This document shows positions 6,866-14,871 of a stretch of 63,880 nucleotides of DNA, in pieces; within the stretch, counting starts at the first letter, position 1, and each line of letters opens with the position of its first letter. The position numbers were made by a program, and so were the translations under genes. The notes beneath the pieces were generated by a model. It was not told the DNA's origin, did no database searches, and saw nothing but the letters and a program-made list of their open reading frames with translations. This stretch comes from an uncultured Geobacter sp. GTDB lineage: Bacteria; Desulfobacterota; Desulfuromonadia; Geobacterales; Geobacteraceae. The stretch spans positions 1 through 63,880 of the forward strand of contig CALABV010000145.1 of the NCBI GenBank assembly GCA_937886325.1. The letters are read 5' to 3'.

Positions 6866-7618
6866 ATGCATCATTTCATCCATACCAGCCATATCGACAC
6901 CGTGCTGTCCCGCATCGACCCGCGCGTCAAGCTCCTGTGCGCCATGGGTCTGCTGCTGATGGTGATCAGCGGAAAGGGTTTCGCCTTTCCCCTGGCAACC
7001 GCCGCTCTCTGCATCGCAGTGTGCCTTGTCACCGGCACACGAGTCCGATCCCTTGCCTTCCGCTTTGCCGAACCGCTTTTCATCATGACAATGCTCGTGC
7101 TGCTCAAGCTCTTCTTCACCGGGCGGTACCCGCTTTTTTCCATTACCGTCCTCGGCATGGATATCACCGGCTACCGGGACGGCCTGCTGGACGGCCTGCT
7201 CATCGCAAGCCGGATTATCGGCGCGGTGGCGGTGGTGAACGCCCTCGCCTTCGCCACGCCGTTCACCGAACTCATGGCTGCACTGTCCTGGCTGAGGGTT
7301 CCCCAGTGCTTCATCGAGATAGCACTGTTTGCCTGGCGCTACCTTTTCCTCATCTTTGACGACGCACGGGTAATCTACGGGGCACAGAAGAACCGCCTCG
7401 GCTATTCCGGCTACCGCAGGGGCCTGCGCTCCTTCGGCGCCCTTGCCGGCTCACTTGTCATCAAGGCTTTCGACAACAGCCGGAACGTCACAACGGCCAT
7501 GGTGCAGCGCGGATACGACGGTTCCATGCCCATGCTTCGGCACAAGCCGTTCCGCACGACGGAGGTGGCGGCCTCCCTGACATTCATCATCTTCATGGGC
7601 CTTCTCTGGAAGGTCTGA
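6866..7618 (+). CDS. cbiQ: Cobalt ECF transporter transmembrane (T) component
   Basis: CbiQ is the membrane scaffold that couples the CbiO ATPase to CbiM. The 250-aa protein begins with the family segment SRIDPRVKLLCAMGLL and has four to six membrane helices. It carries the cytoplasmic coupling motifs with Ala-Arg/Gly-like helices around the ARVIYGAQKNRLGY and TTAMVQRGYDG segments, which contact the ATPase. Length is normal. It sits directly upstream of cbiO with a 26-base gap. Confidence 0.93.
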   Translation: MHHFIHTSHIDTVLSRIDPRVKLLCAMGLLLMVISGKGFAFPLATAALCIAVCLVTGTRVRSLAFRFAEPLFIMTMLVLLKLFFTGRYPLFSITVLGMDITGYRDGLLDGLLIASRIIGAVAVVNALAFATPFTELMAALSWLRVPQCFIEIALFAWRYLFLIFDDARVIYGAQKNRLGYSGYRRGLRSFGALAGSLVIKAFDNSRNVTTAMVQRGYDGSMPMLRHKPFRTTEVAASLTFIIFMGLLWKV

Positions 7619-7644
7619 AATACAGTGCGCAGAAAAAGGTTTTC

Positions 7645-8484
7645 GTGAACATACCACGGCTTTCCGTACACATTGATACCTTCAGCTACCCGGACGGGAC
7701 CATCGCCCTTTCCGATATCCACATCGACGTGGGACACGGTGAATTCACCGGCATCCTCGGCTCCAACGGCTCGGGCAAGACCACCCTGCTCAAGGTCATG
7801 GACGGGCTCATCAAGGACTACAGGGGGAGCGTGCTCCTGGACGGCGAGGATATCCGCGGCCTTTCTCCCACGCACATCTACCGGAAGATGGGCCTGATCT
7901 TCCAGAACCCGGACGATCAGCTCTTCGCCCATACCGTTTTCGAGGACACGGCCTTCGGCCCGCGCAACATGGGCTTCGGCGAGGACGAGGTGGCGGAACG
8001 CGTCCGTGGGGCGTTGCGGGACGTGGACATGGAGGAGCATGCCGGGAAATCCATCCACCACCTGAGCTTCGGCCAGAAGAAGCGGGTCTGCATCGCCGGG
8101 CTCCTGGCCATGGGCCATGAGATCCTCCTCCTGGACGAACCGACCGCCGGGCTCGACCCCATGGGCGAATACCGTATGATGGAGCTCCTCACCCGGCTGA
8201 ATCGGGAAAACGGCGTCACCATCGTCATGGCGACCCACAGCGTGGATCTGGTCCCGTTGTTCCTGCACCGTCTCCATATCCTGAGCAGGGGACGGTTCGT
8301 CCGGGGCGGGACTCCGGAGGAGGTCCTGACCGCGCCGGACGAGATGGCCGACGTGAAATTGCGCCTGCCGCACATCGCCGAGCTCATCTACCGGCTGAAG
8401 CACGAGGACCGGCTCCCCTTCGACCGCGTACCCCTCACCATCGGAGAGGCGCGGCGGGAAATCTTGGAAAAGATTAAAACCTGA
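7645..8484 (+). CDS. cbiO: Cobalt ECF transporter ATP-binding protein
   Basis: CbiO hydrolyses ATP to drive cobalt uptake. The 279-aa protein has Walker A GSNGSGKTT near residues 38-46, the Q-loop FQNPDDQLF typical of ECF ATPases, the signature LSFGQKKRV, Walker B LLLDEPTAGLD and the switch histidine in MATHSVDL. The start is GTG preceded by AAAAGG seven bases upstream. It is the last gene of the transporter block; the long gap downstream contains an inverted repeat and may end or attenuate this part of the transcript. Confidence 0.95.
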   Translation: MNIPRLSVHIDTFSYPDGTIALSDIHIDVGHGEFTGILGSNGSGKTTLLKVMDGLIKDYRGSVLLDGEDIRGLSPTHIYRKMGLIFQNPDDQLFAHTVFEDTAFGPRNMGFGEDEVAERVRGALRDVDMEEHAGKSIHHLSFGQKKRVCIAGLLAMGHEILLLDEPTAGLDPMGEYRMMELLTRLNRENGVTIVMATHSVDLVPLFLHRLHILSRGRFVRGGTPEEVLTAPDEMADVKLRLPHIAELIYRLKHEDRLPFDRVPLTIGEARREILEKIKT

Positions 8485-8487
8485 TGT

Positions 8488-8612
8488 AACGGGGATGAAG
8501 GGGATACAGGGGATAACGACCAAAACCAAGACTAAATAATTTTCAAGTTCTTGACAAAACTGTCTTGGCTTAAAGATTTCATCCCCTTTATCCCCTTCAT
8601 CCCTGTTATTAT
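8488..8612 (+). repeat. Inverted nonamer repeat between cbiO and cbiX
   Basis: The left arm (about 8488-8516) is made of GGGGATGAA, GGGGATACA and GGGGATAAC units. The right arm (about 8580-8608) has the complementary ATCCCC-TTT-ATCCCC-TTC-ATCCC-TGTTATT pattern, with an AT-rich centre. The arms can form a long imperfect hairpin. This has the same architecture as the heptamer elements but a different unit. It occupies most of the 196-base gap; no gene is seen there. Confidence 0.75.
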
Positions 8613-8680
8613 TGCTTTTGCTTTTTCCCATTCCCACGTTGATCATTTTCTGCATATCCATGCAAATATAAGGAGTTACC

Positions 8681-9064
8681 ATGAAAACCGCAATCCTTCT
8701 CATGGCCCACGGCAGCCGCATCCCCGAGGCCAACGACGCCGTGCATCAAATCGCCGGGATGGTCAAAAACTTCGCCGGGTACGACATCGTCGAGGTGTCG
8801 TTCCGCGAGAACCATGCCCCGAACATCCAGCAGGGGATTGACGCCTGCGTGTCCCGGGGAGCTGAGCGCATCCTCCTCGTCCCCTATTTCCTCTACATGG
8901 GCGCCCATGTGCAGGAAGACCTTCCCAAGGAGATGGAAGAGGCGCGCCTGCGTCATCCCGGTGTGGAAATGGCCATGGGCAGGCACCTAGGGGTCCACAA
9001 GCGGCTCGCCAAGCTGGTCATCGACCGCATCGAGGAGGCCTTCAGCGAAAAGGGGTGGCGCTGA
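8681..9064 (+). CDS. cbiX: Sirohydrochlorin cobaltochelatase, small (CbiX-S) type
   Basis: CbiX inserts cobalt into sirohydrochlorin, the entry step of the anaerobic corrin pathway, and needs no ATP. At 127 aa this is the short, homodimeric type. The metal-handling histidines are His10 in MAHGSR and His76 in YMGAHVQED. An AAGGAG ribosome site lies about 7 bases upstream of the ATG. The stop codon overlaps the cbiC start (TGATG). Position after the cobalt importer fits supply of imported cobalt straight to the chelatase. Confidence 0.94.
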   Translation: MKTAILLMAHGSRIPEANDAVHQIAGMVKNFAGYDIVEVSFRENHAPNIQQGIDACVSRGAERILLVPYFLYMGAHVQEDLPKEMEEARLRHPGVEMAMGRHLGVHKRLAKLVIDRIEEAFSEKGWR

Positions 9065-9720
9065 TGTCGGTCCACCTGCGGCCGGAAGAGATCGAGGCGG
9101 AATCGTTCCGCATCATCGAATCGGAAGTGGGCGCCCATTCCTGGTCACCGCGCCTATGGCCGGTGGTGCGCCGTGCCATCCACACCAGCGCGGATTTCGA
9201 CTATGCCCGCACCATGGTGCTCTCCGAGGAGTCGGTGGAGCGCGGGGTAGATGCCCTGCAACGGGGCAGGGGAATCGTCACCGATACCACCATGGCCCTC
9301 GCCGGTATCAACAAACGTCTCCTGGAGCGCTTCGGCATCAGGACCTCCTGCTTCGTGGCCGATCCCGACGTGGCCGCTGAAGCCGCGCGCACGGGAACGA
9401 CCCGCTCCATCGTCGCCATGCGCAAGGCCGCGCGCGATGCGGGTTTCGGCGTGTTCGTCATCGGCAACGCGCCGACCGCCCTGTTCGAATTGCTGCGACT
9501 GGTGCGGGAAGAAGGGCTGCGACCCGAACTTGTCGTCGGAATGCCGGTCGGTTTCGTGGGCGCGGAAGAGAGCAAGGAGGCGCTCATCCGGGAGGCCCCC
9601 GCCCTCGGCATCCCCTGCATAACCAACCGCGGCAGAAAGGGCGGCTCCACCGTGGCCGCGGCAGTGATGAACGCATTGTTGCTGCTTGCGAAGGCTGAAA
9701 ATGAAGCGCAAGGACCTTAG
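9064..9720 (+). CDS. cbiC: Cobalt-precorrin-8 methylmutase
   Basis: CbiC moves the C11 methyl group to C12, producing cobyrinate. The 218-aa protein has the catalytic histidine (His40 in RRAIHTSADFDY) and the GMPVGFVGAEESK and CITNRGRKGGSTVA segments that mark the family. I chose the ATG overlapping the cbiX stop because AAGGGG lies 8 bases upstream; a GTG three codons earlier is possible. The 3' end overlaps cbiD by 20 bases. Confidence 0.94.
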   Translation: MSVHLRPEEIEAESFRIIESEVGAHSWSPRLWPVVRRAIHTSADFDYARTMVLSEESVERGVDALQRGRGIVTDTTMALAGINKRLLERFGIRTSCFVADPDVAAEAARTGTTRSIVAMRKAARDAGFGVFVIGNAPTALFELLRLVREEGLRPELVVGMPVGFVGAEESKEALIREAPALGIPCITNRGRKGGSTVAAAVMNALLLLAKAENEAQGP

Positions 9721-10870
9721 ACACGGGTACACCACCGGAGCCTGCGCCGCGGCGGCGGCCAAGGGGGCGGCTCTCATGCTGCGGGACCAAAATCTGCTCC
9801 ATGAGGTGGAAATAATTCTACCCCGTGGAGAAACCGCCCGGTTCCCTCTCCACGGACAGTCGTTCACGCTGAACTCCGCCCACTGCTACGTGGTCAAGGA
9901 CGCCGGGGACGACCCGGACGTGACCCACGGCGCGGAAATCCACGCGGAGGCCATGCTGAACGAGGCATCAGGTGACGGAACCGTCATCATCCGAGGCGGC
10001 CCCGGCGTCGGCCTGGTCACGAAACCGGGACTGGCGGTGCCGGTCGGCGAATGGGCCATCAATCCCGTTCCCCGGAGGATGATAACCATGGCGGTCAATG
10101 AAGTCCTTTCGCTCCACTGTCCGCTTTTCAACGGCCATTGCGCTCCGGTCGTACCTCAGGTGACCATCGCCATCCCCAACGGCGAGGAACTGGCGAAAAA
10201 GACCCTGAATGCCCGTCTCGGCATCATCGGAGGGCTCTCCATCCTCGGCAGCACGGGAATCGTGAAGCCCATCTCCAGCCAGGCATGGACCGACACCATC
10301 GATGCATCCATCGATGTGGCCCTGGCCTGCGGCTGCGCCACCCTGGTCGTCTCCACCGGCAGAACCAGCGAGTGTGCCGCGCAGAGATTTTTTTCACGGG
10401 CCGACGGGTCTGCCGAGGGCACGACACACCGTCCCCCTTGCCACATGCCCCCTACACCCTCTGCCTCGAGCCCTTTGCCTGAAGAATCCTACATCATGAT
10501 GGGCGACCATGTGGGGCATACCCTGCGGGCATGCGAGAGCAAGGGCGTCCGGAACGTTGTTCTGGCCGCCCAGTTCGCCAAGCTCCTGAAAATTGCCTGC
10601 GGCCATGAACAGACCCACGTTTCATCTTCCAGGCTTGACCTGCGGACCCTGGCGGACTGGCTCAAAGGCTCGCCCCGCTTTTCACGCCTGGCGTCGATCG
10701 CTTCACGCTCCGGAACCGCCCGCGAGGTCTTCGAGTCAGCTGACGGCGACCCGGAATTCGTTTCCCTTGTCCGGGACAGGGCTGTCGCGTTCGCGAGCGC
10801 GATCGCTCCCGGCCTGCGGGTACAGGTTTTTCTGGCCGGGTATGGTGGTGATATGGTATATTTCCGATAA
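9701..10870 (+). CDS. cbiD: Cobalt-precorrin-5B C1-methyltransferase, with an insertion
   Basis: CbiD methylates C1 during ring contraction in the anaerobic route. The 389-aa protein begins with the typical LRHGYTTGACAAAAAKGA, has GGPGVGLVTKPGL in the first third, then CGCATLVVSTGRTSE and MGDHVGHTLR. Between the last two, about residues 233-259 (SRADGSAEGTTH...ASSP) form an extra Pro/Ser-rich stretch not expected in the family. Its DNA contains degenerate CCCTTTGCC units, so it looks like an eroded in-frame repeat. The start codon lies inside the end of cbiC. Confidence 0.92.
   Translation: MKRKDLRHGYTTGACAAAAAKGAALMLRDQNLLHEVEIILPRGETARFPLHGQSFTLNSAHCYVVKDAGDDPDVTHGAEIHAEAMLNEASGDGTVIIRGGPGVGLVTKPGLAVPVGEWAINPVPRRMITMAVNEVLSLHCPLFNGHCAPVVPQVTIAIPNGEELAKKTLNARLGIIGGLSILGSTGIVKPISSQAWTDTIDASIDVALACGCATLVVSTGRTSECAAQRFFSRADGSAEGTTHRPPCHMPPTPSASSPLPEESYIMMGDHVGHTLRACESKGVRNVVLAAQFAKLLKIACGHEQTHVSSSRLDLRTLADWLKGSPRFSRLASIASRSGTAREVFESADGDPEFVSLVRDRAVAFASAIAPGLRVQVFLAGYGGDMVYFR
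10398..10479 (+). repeat. Probable eroded heptamer repeat inside cbiD
   Basis: The units CCCCTTGCC, CCCTCTGCC and CCCTTTGCC follow one another on the right side, and GAGGGCAC lies on the left in the opposite sense, as in the intact elements at 5732-5837 and 15599-15673. The match is degenerate, so assignment to the same family is inference, supported by its coincidence with the extra protein segment. Confidence 0.45.
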
Positions 10871-10940
10871 AATCAGCGTACGGCGTGCGATGCATTACTC
10901 AAAAAAAGTCAGTGTTTCAGACAGTTCAGGGGGGAATAAC

Positions 10941-12158
10941 ATGCCGCAGCATAAAATCTACCTGGTAGGCGCGGGCATCGAAGGATGGGAAGGGTTCGGG
11001 GCAAAGGCGCTGGAGGTCATCAACTCGGCGGAACTGCTCATCGGTCACCAGCGGCTCCTGGACATATTCCCCGATTTTACGGGAGAAAAAAAGACGTATG
11101 GAGACCTCTCCATCATGCTGGATTTTCTCAAGACCACGGAAAAACACGTCGTGGTGCTCAGCTCCGGCGACCCCAATTTTTTCGGCATCGCGCGCTTCCT
11201 GTTCCGCAACCTCCCCAAGGAACGCATCGAGATCTTCCCCAACGTCACCAGTGTCCAGTATGCCTTCGCCCGCATCAAGGAACCGTGGGACGACGCCATC
11301 TTCCTCTCCGTCCACGGCCGTGGACTGAAGGGCGCCATCGACCGCATCATCGCATCGGACAAGGCGGCCGTACTCACCGATGAGGTGAACTCCCCGGCGG
11401 CAATCGCCCGGGAACTGATCCATCGGGGGGCCGAAGGATACGATGTCCATCTCTGCGAGGACCTGGGGCTCCCCACGGAAAAGTTCACCCGCACGGACGT
11501 GAGAAGCCTGGCGGAGATGAAGGCCTCTCCGCTCAACATCCTCATCCTGATCAAGGCGTGGGAACCGACCCTGGAAAACTTCCCGATCATGGGTATCTCC
11601 GACGACGAATACGCAACCGCCCGGAAGCTCATCACCAAGCAGGAGATCCGGGCCGTGACCCTGGCCAAGCTCCAGCTCCAGAACGATCTGGTGATGTGGG
11701 ACATCGGCGCCGGGAGCGGATCGGTAGCCATCGAGGCGGGGAACCTCATGCCCAACGGCAAGGTATTCGCCCTGGAGAAGAATCCCCAGTACCTGTCGTT
11801 CATCAGGGAGAACCTGAAGAAATTTTCCGCCAAAAACGTGCTGCTGGTCGAGACCTATGCGCCGGAAGGGATCGACGAACTCCCGAATCCCGACCGGGTC
11901 TTCATCGGCGGCTCCGGCGGCATGCTGGAGGATATCATCGATGCGGTCGACCGTCGCCTGAAACCCGACGGCATCATCGTACTCAACGCCGTTACCCTGG
12001 ATACCCTCACCAAGTCGGTGGAATTCCTGGAAGATCACGGCTACACGGTGGAAGTGAGCTGCGTCAATGTTTCCAAGACCATGGCGCTTACCGAATACAA
12101 GATTTTCGAGGCACACAACCCGGTGTACGTAATTTCCGCGCGGCGAGGCGAGGAATAA
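10941..12158 (+). CDS. cbiET: Cobalt-precorrin-7 C5,C15-methyltransferase (decarboxylating), CbiE-CbiT fusion
   Basis: One protein of 405 aa combines CbiE (about residues 1-200, tetrapyrrole methylase fold, YLVGAGIEGWEG start and SSGDPNFFGIAR motif) and CbiT (about 205-405, Rossmann-type methyltransferase with DIGAGSGSVAIEAG). Together they methylate C5 and C15 and decarboxylate the ring C acetate. This is the same order as the aerobic CobL fusion. GGGGGG lies six bases upstream of the chosen ATG; the longer upstream frame overlaps cbiD and is rejected. Its stop overlaps the cbiL start (TAATG). Confidence 0.93.
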   Translation: MPQHKIYLVGAGIEGWEGFGAKALEVINSAELLIGHQRLLDIFPDFTGEKKTYGDLSIMLDFLKTTEKHVVVLSSGDPNFFGIARFLFRNLPKERIEIFPNVTSVQYAFARIKEPWDDAIFLSVHGRGLKGAIDRIIASDKAAVLTDEVNSPAAIARELIHRGAEGYDVHLCEDLGLPTEKFTRTDVRSLAEMKASPLNILILIKAWEPTLENFPIMGISDDEYATARKLITKQEIRAVTLAKLQLQNDLVMWDIGAGSGSVAIEAGNLMPNGKVFALEKNPQYLSFIRENLKKFSAKNVLLVETYAPEGIDELPNPDRVFIGGSGGMLEDIIDAVDRRLKPDGIIVLNAVTLDTLTKSVEFLEDHGYTVEVSCVNVSKTMALTEYKIFEAHNPVYVISARRGEE

Positions 12159-12859
12159 TGGCGCGCGTCTATGCCGTCGGTGTCGGCCCCGGCGATCCCG
12201 AACTCCTGACCCGCAAGGCCGAACGGATCCTCCGCCAGGTTCCCGTTATCTGCGCGCCGGCCGCGAGCGCCGGCGACTCCAGCCATGCCCTGTCCATCGT
12301 GGAGCCGCTCCTCGACCGCACCCGCCAGGAAGTCATCGTCCGGGTCTTTCCCATGAAAAAGGACCAGGAGGGGCTGGACGAATTCTGGGAAGAGGCGGCC
12401 TCGACGGTCCTGACCCATGTCTGCCAAGGGAAGGACGTGGCCTTCATCACCATCGGCGATCCGTTCCTCTACTCCACTTTTCTCTACCTGTACCGAATCT
12501 TCCGCGAACGGTACCCGGACATCCCCATCGAGGTCGTGCCCGGCGTCTCCAGCATCACCGCGGCGGCCGTGGCTGCCGGGATCCCTCTGGCCGCAGCCTC
12601 GGAGCGGATCGCAATCCTCCCCGCCACCTTCGAGGAGGAGAAGCTCCGCCGCACCCTCCTGGATTTCGATACCGTGGTGCTCATGAAGGTCAACCGGGTC
12701 TTCGACCGGGTGTATGCCCTGCTCGGGGAACTGGGGCTGGAAGACCGATGCGCTTTCGTCAGCCGGGCCGGCACGGACGAGGAGAAGGTGACCCGTGACC
12801 TGGAGTCGCTGGTCGGCAGGAAGCTGGATTATCTGTCGCTGCTCATCGTGAAGAAGTAG
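12158..12859 (+). CDS. cbiL: Cobalt-precorrin-2 C20-methyltransferase
   Basis: CbiL adds the C20 methyl group with S-adenosylmethionine. The 233-aa protein has the methylase start GVGPGDPELLTRKA, the ITIGDPFLYSTFLYL segment and VVPGVSSITAAA, all typical of CbiL/CobI. It is translationally coupled to cbiET through a one-base overlap. An intergenic palindromic repeat separates it from cbiF. Confidence 0.93.
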   Translation: MARVYAVGVGPGDPELLTRKAERILRQVPVICAPAASAGDSSHALSIVEPLLDRTRQEVIVRVFPMKKDQEGLDEFWEEAASTVLTHVCQGKDVAFITIGDPFLYSTFLYLYRIFRERYPDIPIEVVPGVSSITAAAVAAGIPLAAASERIAILPATFEEEKLRRTLLDFDTVVLMKVNRVFDRVYALLGELGLEDRCAFVSRAGTDEEKVTRDLESLVGRKLDYLSLLIVKK

Positions 12860-12888
12860 TACTCTGTAACGTTTATTCTTTCGAGTCT

Positions 12889-12962
12889 AACCCCTCCAAA
12901 CCTCCCCTTCTCAGGGGAGGCTCAAAGGCTTCCCCCCTGAGAAGGGGGGACTGAGGGGGGTT
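12889..12962 (+). repeat. Palindromic intergenic repeat (AACCCCTCC...GGGGGGTT family), copy 2
   Basis: It has the same design as the element at 2158-2233: AACCCCTCC at one end, GGGGGGTT at the other, with CTCCCC-TTCTCA-GGGGAG and CCCCCCTGAGAAGGGGGG hairpins between. The two copies differ at scattered, partly compensatory positions (TTATC versus TTCTC; GACAAG versus GAGAAG), which suggests that the fold rather than the sequence is kept. Confidence 0.8.
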
Positions 12963-13006
12963 GGTTTTAAATGTTACATGGTAGTAGTCTCATTTCGGAG
13001 GTTTTC

Positions 13007-13783
13007 GTGCCCAAGGTCCATTTCATCGGCGCAGGTCCCGGCGACCCGGAACTGATCACCATCAAGGGCGCCCGGCTCCTCGGCGAGGCGGACGTGGTGG
13101 TCTACGCCGGGAGCCTGGTGGATCGGGAGCTGGTGCGAGTCCACGCACCGGGAGCCGAGGTCTACGATTCCTCCTCCATGACCCTGGAGGAGACAACCTC
13201 GGTGATTGCGGAAGCCGTACTTGCCGACAGGAAGGTGGCCCGGCTCCATACCGGCGACCCCTCCATCTATGGCGCAATCCAGGAGCAGATGGTCGAACTG
13301 GATCGGCTCGGCATCGGCTACGAGGTCGTGCCGGGGGTGACCAGCGCCTGTGCCGCGGCAGCCGCACTGAAACAGGAACTGACCCTGCCGGAGGTCTCCC
13401 AGACGGTGATCATCACACGCCTGGCCGGGAGGACACCGGTGCCGGAACGGGAATCCCTCCGTGAAATCGCAAGGACCGGCGCGACTCTCGTCATCTACCT
13501 GTCCGCCTCCATGATCGAGCGGGTAGTGGCGGATCTGCTGGAAGGAGCGTACACGCCCGAGACCCCGGCGGCAGTCGTCTTCCGCGCCTCATGGCCGGAC
13601 GAGCGGATTATCGAGGGGACCCTGGCGGATATCGCCGTCCTGGCGAAAAACGCCGGCATAGAAAAGCAGGCGCTCATCCTGGCGGGTGACGTGCTGAAGG
13701 CCCGCCGGCAAGGGCTGAAGGCGAAATCTCGGCTGTACGACGGGGAATTCACCCACGGTTGCCGGAAGGGTATCGTGACCTGA
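13007..13783 (+). CDS. cbiF: Cobalt-precorrin-4 C11-methyltransferase
   Basis: CbiF methylates C11. The 258-aa protein has IGAGPGDPELITIKGARLL, the hallmark LHTGDPSIYGAIQEQ, and VVPGVTSACAAAA. The start is GTG, chosen because a strong GGAGG (12997-13001) lies five bases upstream; the ATG 12 codons earlier has no ribosome site and falls next to the repeat. cbiG follows 16 bases downstream. Confidence 0.93.
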   Translation: MPKVHFIGAGPGDPELITIKGARLLGEADVVVYAGSLVDRELVRVHAPGAEVYDSSSMTLEETTSVIAEAVLADRKVARLHTGDPSIYGAIQEQMVELDRLGIGYEVVPGVTSACAAAAALKQELTLPEVSQTVIITRLAGRTPVPERESLREIARTGATLVIYLSASMIERVVADLLEGAYTPETPAAVVFRASWPDERIIEGTLADIAVLAKNAGIEKQALILAGDVLKARRQGLKAKSRLYDGEFTHGCRKGIVT

Positions 13784-13799
13784 CATACCGAAAGGCATC

Positions 13800-14855
13800 A
13801 TGAAAATCGCCATCATCGCCATAACACGCAACGGCGCACGGCTCGGCGCACGGCTCTCCGAAGGGCTGCCCGGTTCCGGACTCTACATCCCGCCGAAGCT
13901 GGGCGACCACGTCCGTTGCCCGGCCACGGTTTTCCCGGAATGCCTGAAAGACCTCATGGCCAGGCTCTGGCGCACGGTGGACGGCCTTATCTGCCTCATG
14001 GCCTCAGGCATCGTGGTGCGGATGATAGCCCCCCACCTGGAAGGGAAGGATCGCGACCCGGCGGTGGTGGTCATGGACGATGCCGGAAAGTTTGCCGTAT
14101 CGCTTCTCTCCGGCCATCTGGGCGGGGCCAACCGTTTGGCGGAAGAGTGCGCCCGCCTCACCGGCGCGACCCCCGTCATAACAACCGCAACCGACGCCAA
14201 CGGCCTCCCCTCCTTCGACAGCATCGCCAGGGGGCAGGGATGGGTCATCGACGACCTTTCCCGGGTCAAGGTCCTGAACTCCCTTCTGCTGGAGGATGCG
14301 GAGATCGCCGTCGTCGATCCCACCGGCCAGGTGGAGCAGTCCTGTTGCGGCCGGGGAAAACTGACCTTCCATTCCGATTTTCAGGCCGCGCTCCGAAGCG
14401 GTGCACAGGGGTTTCTCTTCGTCACCAACCGCAGGCTCCCTCCCCAGGTTCAATCGCCGCGCCTTCTCGTGCTCCACCCGCGAAACCTGGTGCTGGGAAT
14501 CGGCTGCAACAGCGGAACCTCCGCGGAAGAAATCGAAGAGGTCGTCCTTACCAATCTGAAGCGCCTGTTTCTCTCCATCAAGAGCGTCCGATCCATTGCC
14601 ACGGCAGCGGCAAAACGGGACGAATCGGGGCTCCTTGCGGTAGCGGAAAAGTACGACCTCCCTGTCGTATTCTACGAAAGCGGCGAGCTGAACGCCATCC
14701 GGACGCCGACCCCCCCGTCACCGCATGCCCTGGAAGCCATCGGCGCGAACGGAGTGGCGGAACCGGCGGCCCTGCTTGCCTCCGGAAATGGAAATCTGAT
14801 TCTGAAAAAAGTGAAGAGCGGGAACGTCACCCTGGCGGTAGCAGAAATTCCTTAA
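13800..14855 (+). CDS. cbiG: Cobalt-precorrin-5A hydrolase
   Basis: CbiG opens the ring A lactone and releases acetaldehyde, the step specific to the anaerobic route. The 351-aa protein has three recognisable parts: N-terminal (LICLMASGIVVRMIAPHLEGK, SLLSGHLGGANRLAEE), a middle region, and the C-terminal CobE/GbiG-like domain starting LGIGCNSGTSAEEIEE. Together with CbiD it marks the pathway as oxygen-independent. It is the fifth of the six methylation-stage genes in a row. Confidence 0.93.
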   Translation: MKIAIIAITRNGARLGARLSEGLPGSGLYIPPKLGDHVRCPATVFPECLKDLMARLWRTVDGLICLMASGIVVRMIAPHLEGKDRDPAVVVMDDAGKFAVSLLSGHLGGANRLAEECARLTGATPVITTATDANGLPSFDSIARGQGWVIDDLSRVKVLNSLLLEDAEIAVVDPTGQVEQSCCGRGKLTFHSDFQAALRSGAQGFLFVTNRRLPPQVQSPRLLVLHPRNLVLGIGCNSGTSAEEIEEVVLTNLKRLFLSIKSVRSIATAAAKRDESGLLAVAEKYDLPVVFYESGELNAIRTPTPPSPHALEAIGANGVAEPAALLASGNGNLILKKVKSGNVTLAVAEIP

Positions 14856-14871
14856 GGATCGCACTGATTTT

